Assembly (NCBI GenBank): GCA_024291935.2
Contig: CM044322.1
Location: forward strand, 66,455,405-66,519,404
Length of the DNA: 64,000 nucleotides
Origin: Okapia johnstoni
Lineage: Eukaryota > Chordata > Mammalia > Artiodactyla > Giraffidae
Direction of reading: 5' to 3'
Part shown: one piece after another, positions 42,609 to 53,300 of the stretch
Layout of the letters: the number at the start of each line of letters is the position of its first letter
How positions within the stretch are numbered: position 1 is the stretch's first letter
The notes under the pieces: generated by a model
Databases searched by the model: none
The model's input: only the letters and a program-made list of their open reading frames with translations
Told to the model about the DNA's origin: nothing
Position numbers and translations under genes: made by a program

Positions 42609-43700
42609 GAGATTGCACTTAATGTTTTATTTTATTTTTTAATTTATTTATTTCAGTTGGAGGCTAATCACTTTACAATATTGTAGTGGTTTTTGCCATA
42701 CATTGACATGAATCAGCCATGGGTTTACATGAGTTCCCCCTCCGGACCACCCCCCCCACCTGCCTCCCCATCCCATCCCTCTGGGTCATCCCATTGCACT
42801 AGCCCTGAGCCCTTGTCTCATGCATCGAACCTGGAATGGCGTTCTGTCTCACATATGATAATATACATGTTTCAATGCTATTCTCTCAGATCGTCCCACC
42901 CTCACCTTATCCCTCAGAGTCCATAAAACTGTTCTATGCATCTGTGTCTCTTTTTCTGTCTCACATATAGGGTTATCATCACCATCTTTCAAATTCCATA
43001 TATATGCATTAGTATACTGTATTGGTGTTTTTCTTTCTGGCTTACTTCATTCTGTATAATGGGCTTCAGTTTCATCCATCTCAATAGAACTGATTCAAAT
43101 GTATTGTTTTTAATGGCTGGGTAATATTCCATTGTGTATATGTACCACAGCTTCCTTATCCATTCATCTGCTGATGGACATCTAGGTTGTTTCCATGTCC
43201 TGGCTATTATAAACATTGCTGCGATGAAGATTGGGATACACGTGTACCTTTCAATTCTGGTTTCCTCAGTGCGTATGCCCAGCAGTGGGATTGCTGGGTC
43301 ATATGGCAGTTCTATTCCCAGTTTTTTGAGGAATCTCCACATTGTTCTCTGTAGTGGCTATACTAGTTTGCATTCCCACCAACAGTGTAAGAGGGTTTCC
43401 TTTCCTCCACACCCTCTCCAGCATTTATTGCTTGTAGACTTTTGGATAGCAGCCGTTCTGACTGGCGTGAAATGGTACCTCATTGTGGTTTTGATTTGCA
43501 TTTCTCTAATAATGAGTGATGTTGAGCATCTTTTCATGTGTTTGTTAGCCATGTATATGTCTTCTTTGGAGAAATGTCTGTTTAAGTTCTTTGGCCCACT
43601 TTTGGATTGGGTCGTCTATTTTTCTGTAATTGAGCTGCAGGAGTTGCTTGTATATTTTTGAGATTAATTCTTTGTCCGTTGCTTCGTCTGAGAGCCTTCA
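42609..43700 (-). mobile_element. Ruminant L1 3' end, antisense, young
   Basis: About 1.1 kb antisense L1 from the 3' terminus ('gttggaggctaatcacttta', 'catacattgacatgaatcag', 'catcgaacctggaatggcgt') through the 3' UTR into ORF2. It is the best-preserved L1 here. 5'-truncated at about 43,700. Confidence 0.94.
42989..43342 (-). pseudogene. L1 ORF2p C-terminal segment
   Basis: A 117-codon reverse-strand frame reading the C-terminal end of L1 ORF2p (endonuclease/RT protein): [20 protein letters not shown] near residues 16-35, then [20 protein letters not shown] at about 63-82, and a natural stop. The upstream part (43,358-43,552, 64 codons, with the Cys-rich [18 protein letters not shown] block) is in a different frame, so a shift near 43,350 separates them. 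The RT domain itself is missing (5' truncation). Recent, but dead. Confidence 0.92.
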
Positions 43701-44670
43701 AACAGATACCAAATGAGAAGCAAACGAGAACAATTTTGGTAAAAGTCCACCATGCAGAGAAGGGGGATACCAAATAGAAAATAGATGTAGAGATGAGAGA
43801 GACAGAGAGATATGGACCTCTGTCTAAAAAGAAGTAAATCAAAATGAAGTCCTAAAGGAAGCCATGAAGATTTCTCTAGGACTACGCAACTTGTAGCTGA
43901 TTGATTGATTCCATTATTACCCATACTCAGCCTCCAAGTCACTGGGTTTGAAAACATCCTAGTGGAAGATTGTGATAGAAAGGTGGTGTACCTGTTATCC
44001 TGTTTCTATCAGTTACTCGCTTGTTAGTAGTTACTGCTCAAATTGGGTCAACTTGAGCTTGAAAGCAAGTCTAAAACACACATACTACTTTCTGCCAATA
44101 GACATTCTAGCATTGGTCTTTTCCCTAGTGATTTTTTATTTCAAATCTTTGAAAAAGATGTCACAGGGATCCTTGTTCCTAAGGCTCTACAATCTGGTGT
44201 CTGACCAGGTTGAAGTGTTGGCACAGCAGCTTTAGTGAACTCTTTGCTTACATTTTCAGAGATGACTTTTGAAAAATTTGTGTTTGGGTTGATGGGATGT
44301 ATATCATCAAATCTACATATACACTTTAAAGTAATGACATCCCTGGGGCTTGAAAAGATAAACAACTGATTCAATTTTATTGGGTCATTATCATTTGTCA
44401 CATGATACAAGATATTATATCAAAGTATTTAATATGAAAATAATAAAGAAAAAAATCAAAGCACAGTTGTCTAGGAATTCAGTTTGTTGTTGTTAGGATG
44501 GAACAAGTGGATCAGAATTTTGAAGTGGGAAAACAGCTGAGTTCCATAGGCCAATGAAACTTCTACCAGCTTGTTTGCCTACATAATTCATATCACAGTC
44601 ACTGGTTACACTGCAAGAACCACTTTTGGGATCCACAAGAAATATAGGATAGTTCCCTATAATTTGCCAT
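43701..44670. other. Unrecognised sequence
   Basis: About 970 bp with no recognised gene or repeat. Overlapping 86-97-codon frames at 43,582-43,957 (reverse) and 43,972-44,235 (forward) carry no known motif and lie partly in L1. Confidence 0.5.
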
Positions 44671-44888
44671 GGGGCTTCCCAGGAGGCACAGTGGTAAAGA
44701 ATCTGCCTAATAATGCAGAAGACACAAAGGATTCGGGTTCAATCCCCAGGTCAGGAAGATCCCTTTGAGAAGGAAATGTCTACCCAGTCCAGTATTCTTC
44801 CCTGGGGAATCTTATGGACATAGAAGCCTAGTGGGGTACAGTTCATGAGACTGCAAAGAGTTGGACACGACTGAGCACACACATGCTA
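44671..44888 (+). mobile_element. Bov-tA SINE
   Basis: Sense copy from 'ggggcttcccaggaggcaca' to 'ggacacgactgagcacacac'. Confidence 0.92.
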
Positions 44889-45044
44889 TTCTTTCCAGAG
44901 TAGAAATTACACTGAATCATCAAGAAAGCCTCCTTCAGATATTTATCTTTATCCTTATGTAATTTTTCCATGAATGAAAAGATACAGAGCGAAAGAACCT
45001 TTATATTACAACTTTAATTTTAACTGTGGATTTTGAAAAGAGCA

Positions 45045-45936
45045 TGTTATTTAACTTATATGCAGAGTACATGATGAGAAACGCTGGGCTGGAAGAAGCA
45101 CAAGCTGAAATCAAGATTGCCGGGAGAAATATCAATAACCTGAGATATGCAGATGACACCACCCTTATAGCAGAAAGTGAAGAAGAACTAAAGAGCCTCT
45201 TGATGAAAGTGAAAGAGGAGAGTGAAAAAGTTGGCTTTACGCTCAACATTCAGAAAACTAAGATCATGGCATCTGGTCCCATCACTTCATGGGGAATAGA
45301 TAGGGAAACAGTGGAAACAGTGTCAGACTCTATTTTGGGGGGCTCCAAAATCACTGCAGATGGTGATTGCAGCCATGAAATTAAAAGACGCTTACTCCTT
45401 GGAAGGAAAGTTATGACCAACCTAGACAGCATATTAAGAAGCATAGACATTTCTTTGTCAACAAAAGTCTGTTTAGTCAAAGCTATGGTTTTTCCAGTAG
45501 TTACGTATGGATGTGAGAGTTGGAGTATAAAGAAAGCTGAAAAATGAAGATCTGATGCATTTGAATTGTGGTGTTGGAGAAGACTCTTGAGAGTTCCCTG
45601 GACTGCAAGGAGATCCAACCAGTCCATCCTAAAGGAGATCAGTCCTGGGTGTTCATTGGAAGGACTGATGTTGAAGCTGAAATTCCAATACTTTGGCCAC
45701 CTCATGAGAAGAGTTGACTCATTGGAAAAGACCCTGATGCTGGGAAGGATTGGGGGCAGGAAGAGGAGGGGACGACAGAAGATGAGATGGCTGGATGGCA
45801 TCACCAACTTTTTGAACATGAGTTTGGGTAAATTCCGGGATTTGATGATGGACAGGGAGGCCTGGCATGCTGCGATTCTTGGGGTCACAAAGAGTTGGAC
45901 ACGACTGAGCGACTGAACTGCACTGAACTGAACTGA
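45045..45936 (+). pseudogene. BovB LINE 3' third, well preserved
   Basis: Sense, 5'-truncated BovB from inside the RT palm to the 3' tail ('ctgaactgcactgaactgaa', then an A/T-rich tract). One reading frame covers 45,026-45,916: Tyr-Ala-Asp-Asp at residues 41-44 of the open segment, the IMASGPITSWGIDRETVETV block, FPVVTYGCESWSIKKAEK, then a single TGA (45,545-45,547), then [20 protein letters not shown] and [16 protein letters not shown] to SWTRLSD and the natural end at 45,916. One stop codon in about 290 codons makes this the least decayed BovB coding segment in the window. The first nine residues come from flanking DNA. Endonuclease and most of the RT are missing. Confidence 0.94.
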
Positions 45937-46310
45937 TATTATTATTTATTTATTTAAAATATTTGTCAGATTTTGTCAAGTTTTTCTGAATCTACTGAGA
46001 TTATCATATGACTTTTTCCTTGTTTTGTTGGTATAGTGTATCACATTGATTGATTTTAAGGTTTTGAAAAATCCTTACCTCACTATGATAAATCCCACCT
46101 GACCATGGTATATGACCCTTTAATGTATTGTTGGATTCTGTTTTCTATAATTTTGTTGAGGATTTTTGTATCTATACTCATCAATGATATTTTCCTGTAC
46201 TTTTCATTTTTTGATACCTTTGATACCTTTGTGATGGTGGCTTCATAGAATAGGTTAGGAAGTGTTCCTTATTCAGCATTTTTGTAAATAGTTTCAGAAA
46301 TATAGGATTA
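45937..46310 (-). mobile_element. L1 ORF2 segment, antisense
   Basis: 'tctactgagattatcatatg', 'gtatagtgtatcacattgat', 'atttttgtatctatactcat', 'gatggtggcttcatagaata': antisense ORF2 RT region. Confidence 0.8.
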
Positions 46311-46490
46311 ATTTCCAAAATATATAATGGCTCATTCCACCAAATATAAAAACAAACAGCCCAAACAAAAATGGGCAGATCTAAATAGACATTTTTCCAA
46401 AGAAGACATACAGATTGCCAACTGGCACATGAAAATATGCTCGACATTGCTAATTATCAGAAAAATGAAAATCAAAACTGAAATGAGGTA
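46311..46490 (+). mobile_element. L1 ORF2 segment, sense (inversion partner)
   Basis: 'ggattaatttccaaaatata', 'aaaatgggcagatctaaata', 'gacatttttccaaagaagac': sense ORF2 text joined to the antisense segment at about 46,310. It ends without a 3' UTR or A-tail, so it may be a truncated twin-primed copy or a rearranged older L1. Confidence 0.8.
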
Positions 46491-48649
46491 GAGTTATATT
46501 TAATATGTTGTTTAGCCTATTATTAACAAAAAAATGTGTTCTAGTTTATTTTCTCTACGTCATATTCAAACAACTGCTTAAATATTTAATGAATTACTGC
46601 TATGTAGTCTGTAGCAAATAAAAAAAAAAATCTGTCCTCAATTTACGATGGTTGCATCCCTGCAAATTCAGTGGCTATTGAAACTGTGCCAAAATGTCTT
46701 GTACTTACATATAAAATAACATTTTATTATACTGGCCTGGAAGGTTCTCTGAGTAGTTGGCAAGTATTTAAATATTATGTGGGACCTACAACAAATCTTT
46801 GATTTGGAGAGAGTTTCCATAGCTTAGAAATTTTCTAGCTTCCCTGTACACAGATGACTAAACCAAGCGATGTCCCCCAAAAATATCTATACAAATTTCT
46901 GAAGTGTGTGTTATAAGGCAGTTTCCTGCTGAGGTCCATTGTGCTGTAGAATATCTACTCCTTCTCTTCTCATCATGATAGTTGCTTATGTTCTGTAAAC
47001 ACATTTTACTAGAAAATGTTCCTAATCAGAACCCCAGGTCTGTCAATTCACCTCCAGGTTTCATGATCAAAAGAAGGAAGCTGCTTCTGGTGATATTAGA
47101 TACCCCAGATAATCAGTGGTTTCTGGGGATCCCGCTGAGTATAGATTTAGAGATTTTCACGTGCAATCTTTCCCTCTGCATGTGTTCAATTTACTCTAAG
47201 TTTGAAATTTGGGGTTATTTCAACATTTTAGGTGAAGTCAAATATAGGTTACTTTCAGAAGAAACTTTATTTTTGTAAATGATGTATAAGCTTTATTTAT
47301 TCTCCCTGCATGCTCCCTCCATACACACACCAAGATCCTTCACCCCAGAAGTAACGTTAAAGTGCCTCTAATTTTCTGAGAATGTGTAGACAAACTTGTC
47401 TCTTGTCAGAATACAGTAGTATTGTAGGGTGTTGGGGTAGATTGGATTTACTACTATGTATGTATGTATATATAACTAAAAACTTGATATAAGAAGTATT
47501 TAGGATTCTATCAAAATTTCTCCAACTACTTGGTAGAACATTAACAGTTATGTGCAATGTCTTCATCTTTTCAAAAGAAAATCAGAGCACTATGACATGG
47601 TTTTGCTCTAAAAATTTAGAATACTTTTATAGTTACGCATACAGTGAATTTTTATACCACTGGAGATTCATTCGTAATTTAAGGGTTCTTAGTAGTAACT
47701 TAGCATGTTTGAAATTAAACTTATTTTCATAAACTAGAAGATCATAAAATACAATTTAGGTCATACACCATTAATATTTTACTTAACCTATAGAAGAAGA
47801 TGTTTAGAGGTCAAATATAATTTCTAAAGAGAATTGACTCATCCCCAACATATAACTTGTTAATAATGGAAATTAAAGGTTGTGATTTCCTGAAAGGACA
47901 ATTTTTTTTTCACAATTGAAATGTAGAATTGATTTAATGTATCTTGTTTCCTCTTTGTGATTCTACTGTGAAAATATTATAATATACTGGTTCACAGGCA
48001 TATATCCTTGTAAGTACTTTCATTAAAAAAAAGTAAAGTTATCTTCTAAATAAATGAGGTAAGTGTACAACTACTGTATTCTGTTGGTAAACTACTTTAC
48101 TGATTGTTAGTATGCTTGGTAAGGCTTTATTAAGACTGAGTAGAGATATGGAACCAAATTTGATTTCTGCTCAGAATAACTTTGTTTTTTTTTAATCATT
48201 TTATGTCTTAGCAACTATTTGACTTACAGTGATGAATGTAGTATGTTGTTTACATTTAATATGTTTAATGTGAAATAGTCAAATTAGTGGTTAAACACAA
48301 TAATATACCTTAATGATTTCCTCAATTCAAATGTCTTTACTTGATTTGCAAGTTAAACATCCAGTGCAAATATAATAATACAAAATAGTAAAGCTATTTG
48401 TATAATTGCTGATTTAAATTAAAACCCACTTAAAATAATACATAAATAAAAACTATTCCAATAATCCTATAAATATAAAAATACCCAAGTTACTTATTTT
48501 CCTAAAAACAATGCATCACACCTAAAATGAATTCATGTTGTGACAATAGATACATGAATAATTGCAAAAAGATAAAATGTTATTCTTTTCTAATTTCTGC
48601 TTCCATTCATTTTATTTAGAATGACCAAAATAACTCATGACTTTAGAGG
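46491..48649. other. Long unique AT-rich interval
   Basis: About 2.15 kb with no recognised gene or young repeat. A 98-codon forward frame at 46,982-47,278 and a 69-codon reverse frame at 47,357-47,566 lack known motifs. A TATG-type run is at 47,455-47,475. Confidence 0.5.
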
Positions 48650-49432
48650 GTGGTGTCTTTCCACCTCAGTTCATTCACTCAATCATTGTGATCCCATGGA
48701 CTGCAGCATGCCAGGCTTCCCTGTCCATCATCACTTCCAGAGCTTGCTCAAACTCACATCCATTGAGTTGGTGATGCCATCCAACCATCTCATCCTCTTT
48801 CATCCCTTTTTCCTCTTGCCTTCAATCTTTCCCAGCATCAGGGTCTTTTCCAAAGAGTGAGTTTTTCGTATCAGGTGTCCAAAATATTGGAGTTTCAGCT
48901 TCAGCATCAGTCCTTCCAATGAATATTCAGGACTGATTTCCTTTAGAACTGACCAGTTTGATCTCCTTGCAATCCAAGGGACTCTCAAGAGTCTTCTCCA
49001 ACATCACAGTTCAAAAGCATCAGTTCTTCGGTGCTCAGCTTCAATGCTCAGTTGAGGTCCAACTCTCATGTCCTTTCATGACTATTGGAAAAACCATAGC
49101 TTTGAGCAGATGGACCTTTGTTGGCAAAGTAATGTCTCTGCTTTTTAACATGCTGTCTAGGTTTGTCATAGCTCTTCTTTCAAGGAGTAAGCATCTTTTA
49201 ATTCCATGGCTGCAGTCACCATCTGCATTGATTTTGGAGCCCCCCAAAATAAAGTCTGTCACAGTTTCCCTTGTTTCCCCATCTATTTGCCATGAAGTGA
49301 TGGGACCGGATGTTATGATCTTAGTTTTCTGAGTGTTGAGTTTTAAGCCAACTTTTTCACTATCTTCTTTCATTTTTATCAAGAGACTCTTTAGTTCTTC
49401 TTCGCTTTCTTCCATAAGGGTGGTGTCATATG
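48650..49432 (-). pseudogene. BovB LINE 3' third, antisense
   Basis: Antisense BovB from the 3' end up to the segment after the RT YADD box. The reverse-strand frame at 49,041-49,442 (133 codons) reads DTTLMEESEEELKSLLIKMK, then IMTSGPITSWQIDGETRETV-type text and FPIVMKGHESW, then loses frame at a small local duplication near 49,030 ('gctcagcttcaatgctcagt'). The rest (48,800-48,988) carries WIARRSNWSVLKEI and LMLKLKLQYFGHLIRK. At the right edge the element meets a small palindromic junction (see findings). Dead copy. Confidence 0.93.
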
Positions 49433-49916
49433 GTGCCACCATAATGGTGGTCTCTCTCCTAGAGGGGTTTATTAATATTTTTTATAACACAATGGCTGAA
49501 AGTGCAAGAGAATTTACATCTCAACTCCTGCTGTGGAACCTGAACAAGTTATTTAAACTCTGTGTGGTTCCACTTTATCCACACTGTCATTGATGTGGAT
49601 TTTATCAGTAAATATCAAAAATATATCCACTAACACAATAACAGGCTTCTTTTGCTAAAAACATGAGAGGAATTACCAAATTTTGTTGAAATTACCAACA
49701 GGAAAAAAAAGAAAAAAACAGGAAAAGGGGAAACACTGGCACTAAGAAGTTTGAAAGAAAGAAAGTTTGCTTATAGTATAAGGTATAAAGGAGAAAGTTA
49801 TCATTTTCAGCCTTGGCTGGGAAGGTGTGCTTAGGGCAGCTCGGAGATTTTGCCCATCTGTGCATGACCATGAATAACAATGGAAACACTCTAAGTATTG
49901 ATTTGGTTTTACAAAT
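49433..49916. other. Unrecognised sequence
   Basis: About 480 bp with no recognised feature. Confidence 0.5.
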
Positions 49917-50181
49917 GTTGCTGCTGCTGCTGCTAAGTCGCATCATTCGTGTCCGACTCTGTGCGACCCCATAAACGGCAGCCCATCAGGCTCCTCCATC
50001 CTTGGGATTCTCCAGGCAAGAATACTGGAGTGGGTTGCCATTTCCTCCTCCAGTGCGTGAAAGCGAAGTCGCTCAGTCATGTCCAACTCTTCACGACCCC
50101 ATGGGATGCAGCCTACCAGGCTCCTCCGTCCATGGAGTTTATCAGGAAAGAGTACTGGAGTGGGGTGCCATTGCCTTCTCT
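49917..50181 (-). mobile_element. BovA2 SINE, antisense
   Basis: Complete reverse BovA2 with the CTG tail ('ctgctgctgctgctaagtcg') and an exact 12-bp TSD 'ggttttacaaat' (49,905-49,916 and 50,182-50,193). CpG-rich and close to the copy at 24,020, so young. Confidence 0.95.
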
Positions 50182-50193
50182 GGGTTTTACAAA

Positions 50194-50488
50194 TAAATTT
50201 TAGCAAATAGATAAATTTGCAAATATGTAATCTGCAGATAATTAAGATCCATTGTTATTTTGTAGGAGCACGTGGCTTAATATTAATATATACATATGTC
50301 TAAGTAACCCTAATCTAAAAAATAGGAAAGTAGAAAAATAAGTAGAAAGATTGCTCCTGGTATTATTTCATCTGCTATCTACACTTATTAATTTTCTAGT
50401 TGATGGTTATAAATTCCAATTTGTGAAAACAGTATTGCCTTTATGTCTTTTTACCAAAGATGCAACCAAGAACATTGGAATCTTCACT
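50194..50488. other. Unrecognised AT-rich sequence
   Basis: About 295 bp; nothing recognised. Confidence 0.5.
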
Positions 50489-50704
50489 ATCTGCTGCTGC
50501 TGCTTAGTTGCTTTGGTCGTGTCCAACTCTGTGTGACCCTATGTACTGTAGGCCACCAGGCTCCTCTATCTATGGAATTCTCTAGGTATGAGTTCTAGAG
50601 TGGGTTGCCATTCCCTCCTCCAGGGGATCTTCCCACCCAGGGATCTAACCTGGGTATCCTGCATTACAGGCAGATTCTTCACTGCTGAGCCACCTGGGAA
50701 GCCC
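50489..50704 (-). mobile_element. Bov-tA-type SINE with CTG tail, antisense
   Basis: Starts with a CTG-repeat tail like BovA2 but ends in the complement of a tRNA head ('gagccacctgggaagcccc'). So it combines a BovA2-type 3' tail with a Bov-tA-type head. Flanks share 'tcttcac' / 'tcttgac'. Confidence 0.9.
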
Positions 50705-51066
50705 CAGTCTTGACTAGAGGGTCCCTTACACCATTATAAATTGACCAAACTTCTTCAGAGCCTTTGGAAAAAGTTAATGTTGACATTGCCTCCTTATGAG
50801 GATATTTTGCACTCCTTGCCAGATGAGCAAAACCAGATCTGTGAGAGCACAGAATCTTTTTCACCTTTAAGTATGGGATGTTACTTCAACAAAAAATTTG
50901 TTTTCTTGGTTTCTTACTGAATAATGAATTTGCTTTTTTTTTTTTTGTCCATTTAACTTGATGGAAGAAAAACAGGCATTCCAAAATAAGACAGCACTGA
51001 ATATTTGTAGTTGGAGAAAAATAGTGGAAGCTTCAACAAAATAATTAATTTGGCTTTGTACCTTAG
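50705..51066. other. Unrecognised sequence
   Basis: About 360 bp with a T run at 50,936-50,947; no gene recognised. Confidence 0.5.
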
Positions 51067-51271
51067 GGCTTCCCAGGTGGTAAAGAATCTGCCTGCAATG
51101 CAAGAGGCCCAGGTTGATCCCTGGGTTGGGAAGTTCCCCTGTAGAAGGGCCTGGCAACCCATTCCAGTATTCTTGCCTGAAGAATTCCATGGACAGAGGG
51201 GCCTAATAGGCTACAGTCAAGGGGGTCACAAAGAGTCAGACACAACTGAGCAACTAACATTTTCACTTTCA
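51067..51271 (+). mobile_element. Bov-tA SINE
   Basis: Sense copy from 'gggcttcccaggtggtaaag' to 'gagcaactaacattttcac'. About 10 bp of the head are missing ('gctcagtg' region), which removes part of the A-box. Confidence 0.92.
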
Positions 51272-51344
51272 ATGAGATTTTAAGTGTGACATAATCCATA
51301 GGAAAAAAAAAAGGATGTTGAAATTTTGAAAGACTCTATTAAGA

Positions 51345-51506
51345 GAAAGATGCAGGTGACATGGGTTTGATCCCTAGGTTGGGAAGATCCCTTGGAAGAG
51401 GAAATGGCAACCTACTCCAGTGCTCTTGCTTGCCTGGAAATCCCATAGACAGAGGAGCCTATGGGCTTGCGAAGAGCTGGGCACGATTGAGTGACTGAGC
51501 AGAGAG
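51345..51506 (+). mobile_element. Bov-tA SINE, 5'-truncated
   Basis: Starts inside the tRNA-derived part ('gatgcaggtgacatgggttt') and runs to 'gattgagtgactgagcagag'. Between 51,280 and 51,345 is an A run and unrecognised sequence. Confidence 0.88.
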
Positions 51507-52110
51507 CACATTAACAGAAAGGAAAGATGCAACCTAGGTAAAAATATTTGCAAGATGCCCATTTGGTAAAGAGGTAGTATTCAAAATATTCACCAGCACT
51601 GTGAGTGGCTGAGGCACCGAGATGATGGGTGTGGTGGAGCTGGAAATGTTGAAAGCTGAAGATGAAGGTGGTGGCTGTTGGGATTTCAAGAGGCTTGCTG
51701 GGGCCAATCTTCCCTTTGGCACTGTCTGCCAGCAACAGGCCTGTGGAACTTCAGGGGCTGATACTGGCCTGGGTAGGTAGCTGGGTCCAGGCTATACTGC
51801 CTGAATGGTCATCTGGTTTCTGGATCTTTCCCTCACTGCACTTCTTCCAGTTGGCTATCTCCTTTACACCAAAGACACTCAGAAAACTGTCTCAAGCTGC
51901 TCTCAGTTTCTGAACCTGGTTCTTACACTTCATCATTCCTCTTGTCAAGGATGGAGGAGTCTTGCTGCTGCAGCCAGAGAGGATCTGGAGCCCAGAGATC
52001 ATGAGTTTCTGCACTTTGCTGCCAGAATCTTCTCCCTCATGATGTGGACACAGGTTGCTCATCCAGAGCAGAGGCTGGAGGCAGGGGCTTGAAGATTTTC
52101 ATTTTTCAAC
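51507..52110 (-). other. Unidentified G+C-richer block, possible processed pseudogene
   Basis: About 600 bp visibly less AT-rich than its neighbours, with three overlapping frames on both strands. On the reverse strand, two shifted frames (51,511-51,735 and 51,534-51,722) read a Ser/Pro/Thr-rich segment (for example PPPSSSAFNISSSTTPI), and the upstream reverse strand continues in pieces interrupted by stops. On the forward strand there are frames of 83 and 95 codons. I do not recognise the protein in either direction. No A-tail or TSD is visible, so a processed pseudogene is only a guess; it may equally be old unique DNA. Confidence 0.3.
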
Positions 52111-52253
52111 ATTAAAAAGGCTCTGTGTGCATGGTGGGCTATTCTTTTTAGTGTATGCACTTTGTGTTATGATATTTCTCTCAAGGCTGCTTTACCCTTG
52201 TCTCTTTGATATATTTTCATTACATTTTATTTCAAAGCATTTCATGTGTAATT
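52111..52253. other. Unrecognised short interval
   Basis: Text 'tgtgcatggtgggctattct' to 'catttcatgtgtaattag'; may be the start of the old L1 that continues at 52,458. Confidence 0.4.
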
Positions 52254-52457
52254 AGTTGGTCAGTCATGTACCACTCTTTGCAACCCCATGGACTGACTGT
52301 AGCCTCCCAGGCTCCTCTGTCCATAGGATTCTCCAGGTGAAAATACTGGAGTGGGTAGCCATTCCCTCCTCCAGGGGATCTTCCGACCCAGGGATCAAAC
52401 CCGAGTCTCCTGAATTGCAGGTGGATTCTTTACCATCTGAGCCACCAGGGAAGCCCC
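52254..52457 (-). mobile_element. Bov-tA SINE, antisense
   Basis: Complete reverse copy from 'ggtcagtcatgtaccactct' to 'gagccaccagggaagcccc'. Confidence 0.93.
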
Positions 52458-53265
52458 TAACATACTTCCTTAAATATTTTCTCTTTGATACATGAATGGA
52501 TTAAGCCTGTTATTTAGTGTTTGATATTTCCTTATTATATTTTTGTTATTGATTACTAACTAATTCAACTGTAGGTAGAGAACACATTTTGTATGATTTC
52601 AATTTTTGTACGTTTTGAGGTTATGTCCCAGGATACAGTGCATCTTGTTTCAAGTTTGTCAACACTTGAATACATCTACTGCTCCTTTTCATGGAGGGTT
52701 GTATGAATTTTGACTGAATCCTGGAGATGAATATTGTCCTTGAGTTCTTCTGTACTTACTGAATCTTTCTCTATTTGTCGTACCAATTTTTTGAAAGGTG
52801 TATGAAAATCTTTAACTTTAACCACATATGGACATCTGTATTTTTCCTTCAGTTTGATTAGATTTTACTTTGCATATTTTTCATTTCTATGGCTAAGTGC
52901 ATGCCCACATCTGTATTCTGTTTCTTTGATGGACTGACAGTTTTATCATGATGCAATCTCCCTCCCTACCTAGTGACTTTCTTTGCTCTGAAGTTGAATT
53001 TGTTTGATATTAATATAGTCACTTTGGCTTTCCTTTGATTAACATTTGCATAAAATTTTTTCATTATTTTACTTTCACCTCCTATATAATTATATTTGGA
53101 GAGAGTTACTTGCCACTGGCATATTGTTGGATCATGTTTTTTGATTCACCTTATCAATAGCTGTCTTCTATCTGATACATTCAGATAATTTTCCATTTGA
53201 TGTGATTATTGATATATTAGAACTTAATTCTGCATTTTTTGTACATATATACATATATATATATT

Positions 53266-53300
<35 letters not shown>

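Noticed and set aside
42989..43342. Active L1
   Set aside because: Only the C-terminal part of ORF2p is present; the RT and ORF1 are missing.
45250..45888. 212-codon reverse-strand frame, the second longest in the window
   Set aside because: It is the antisense shadow of the well-preserved BovB on the forward strand.
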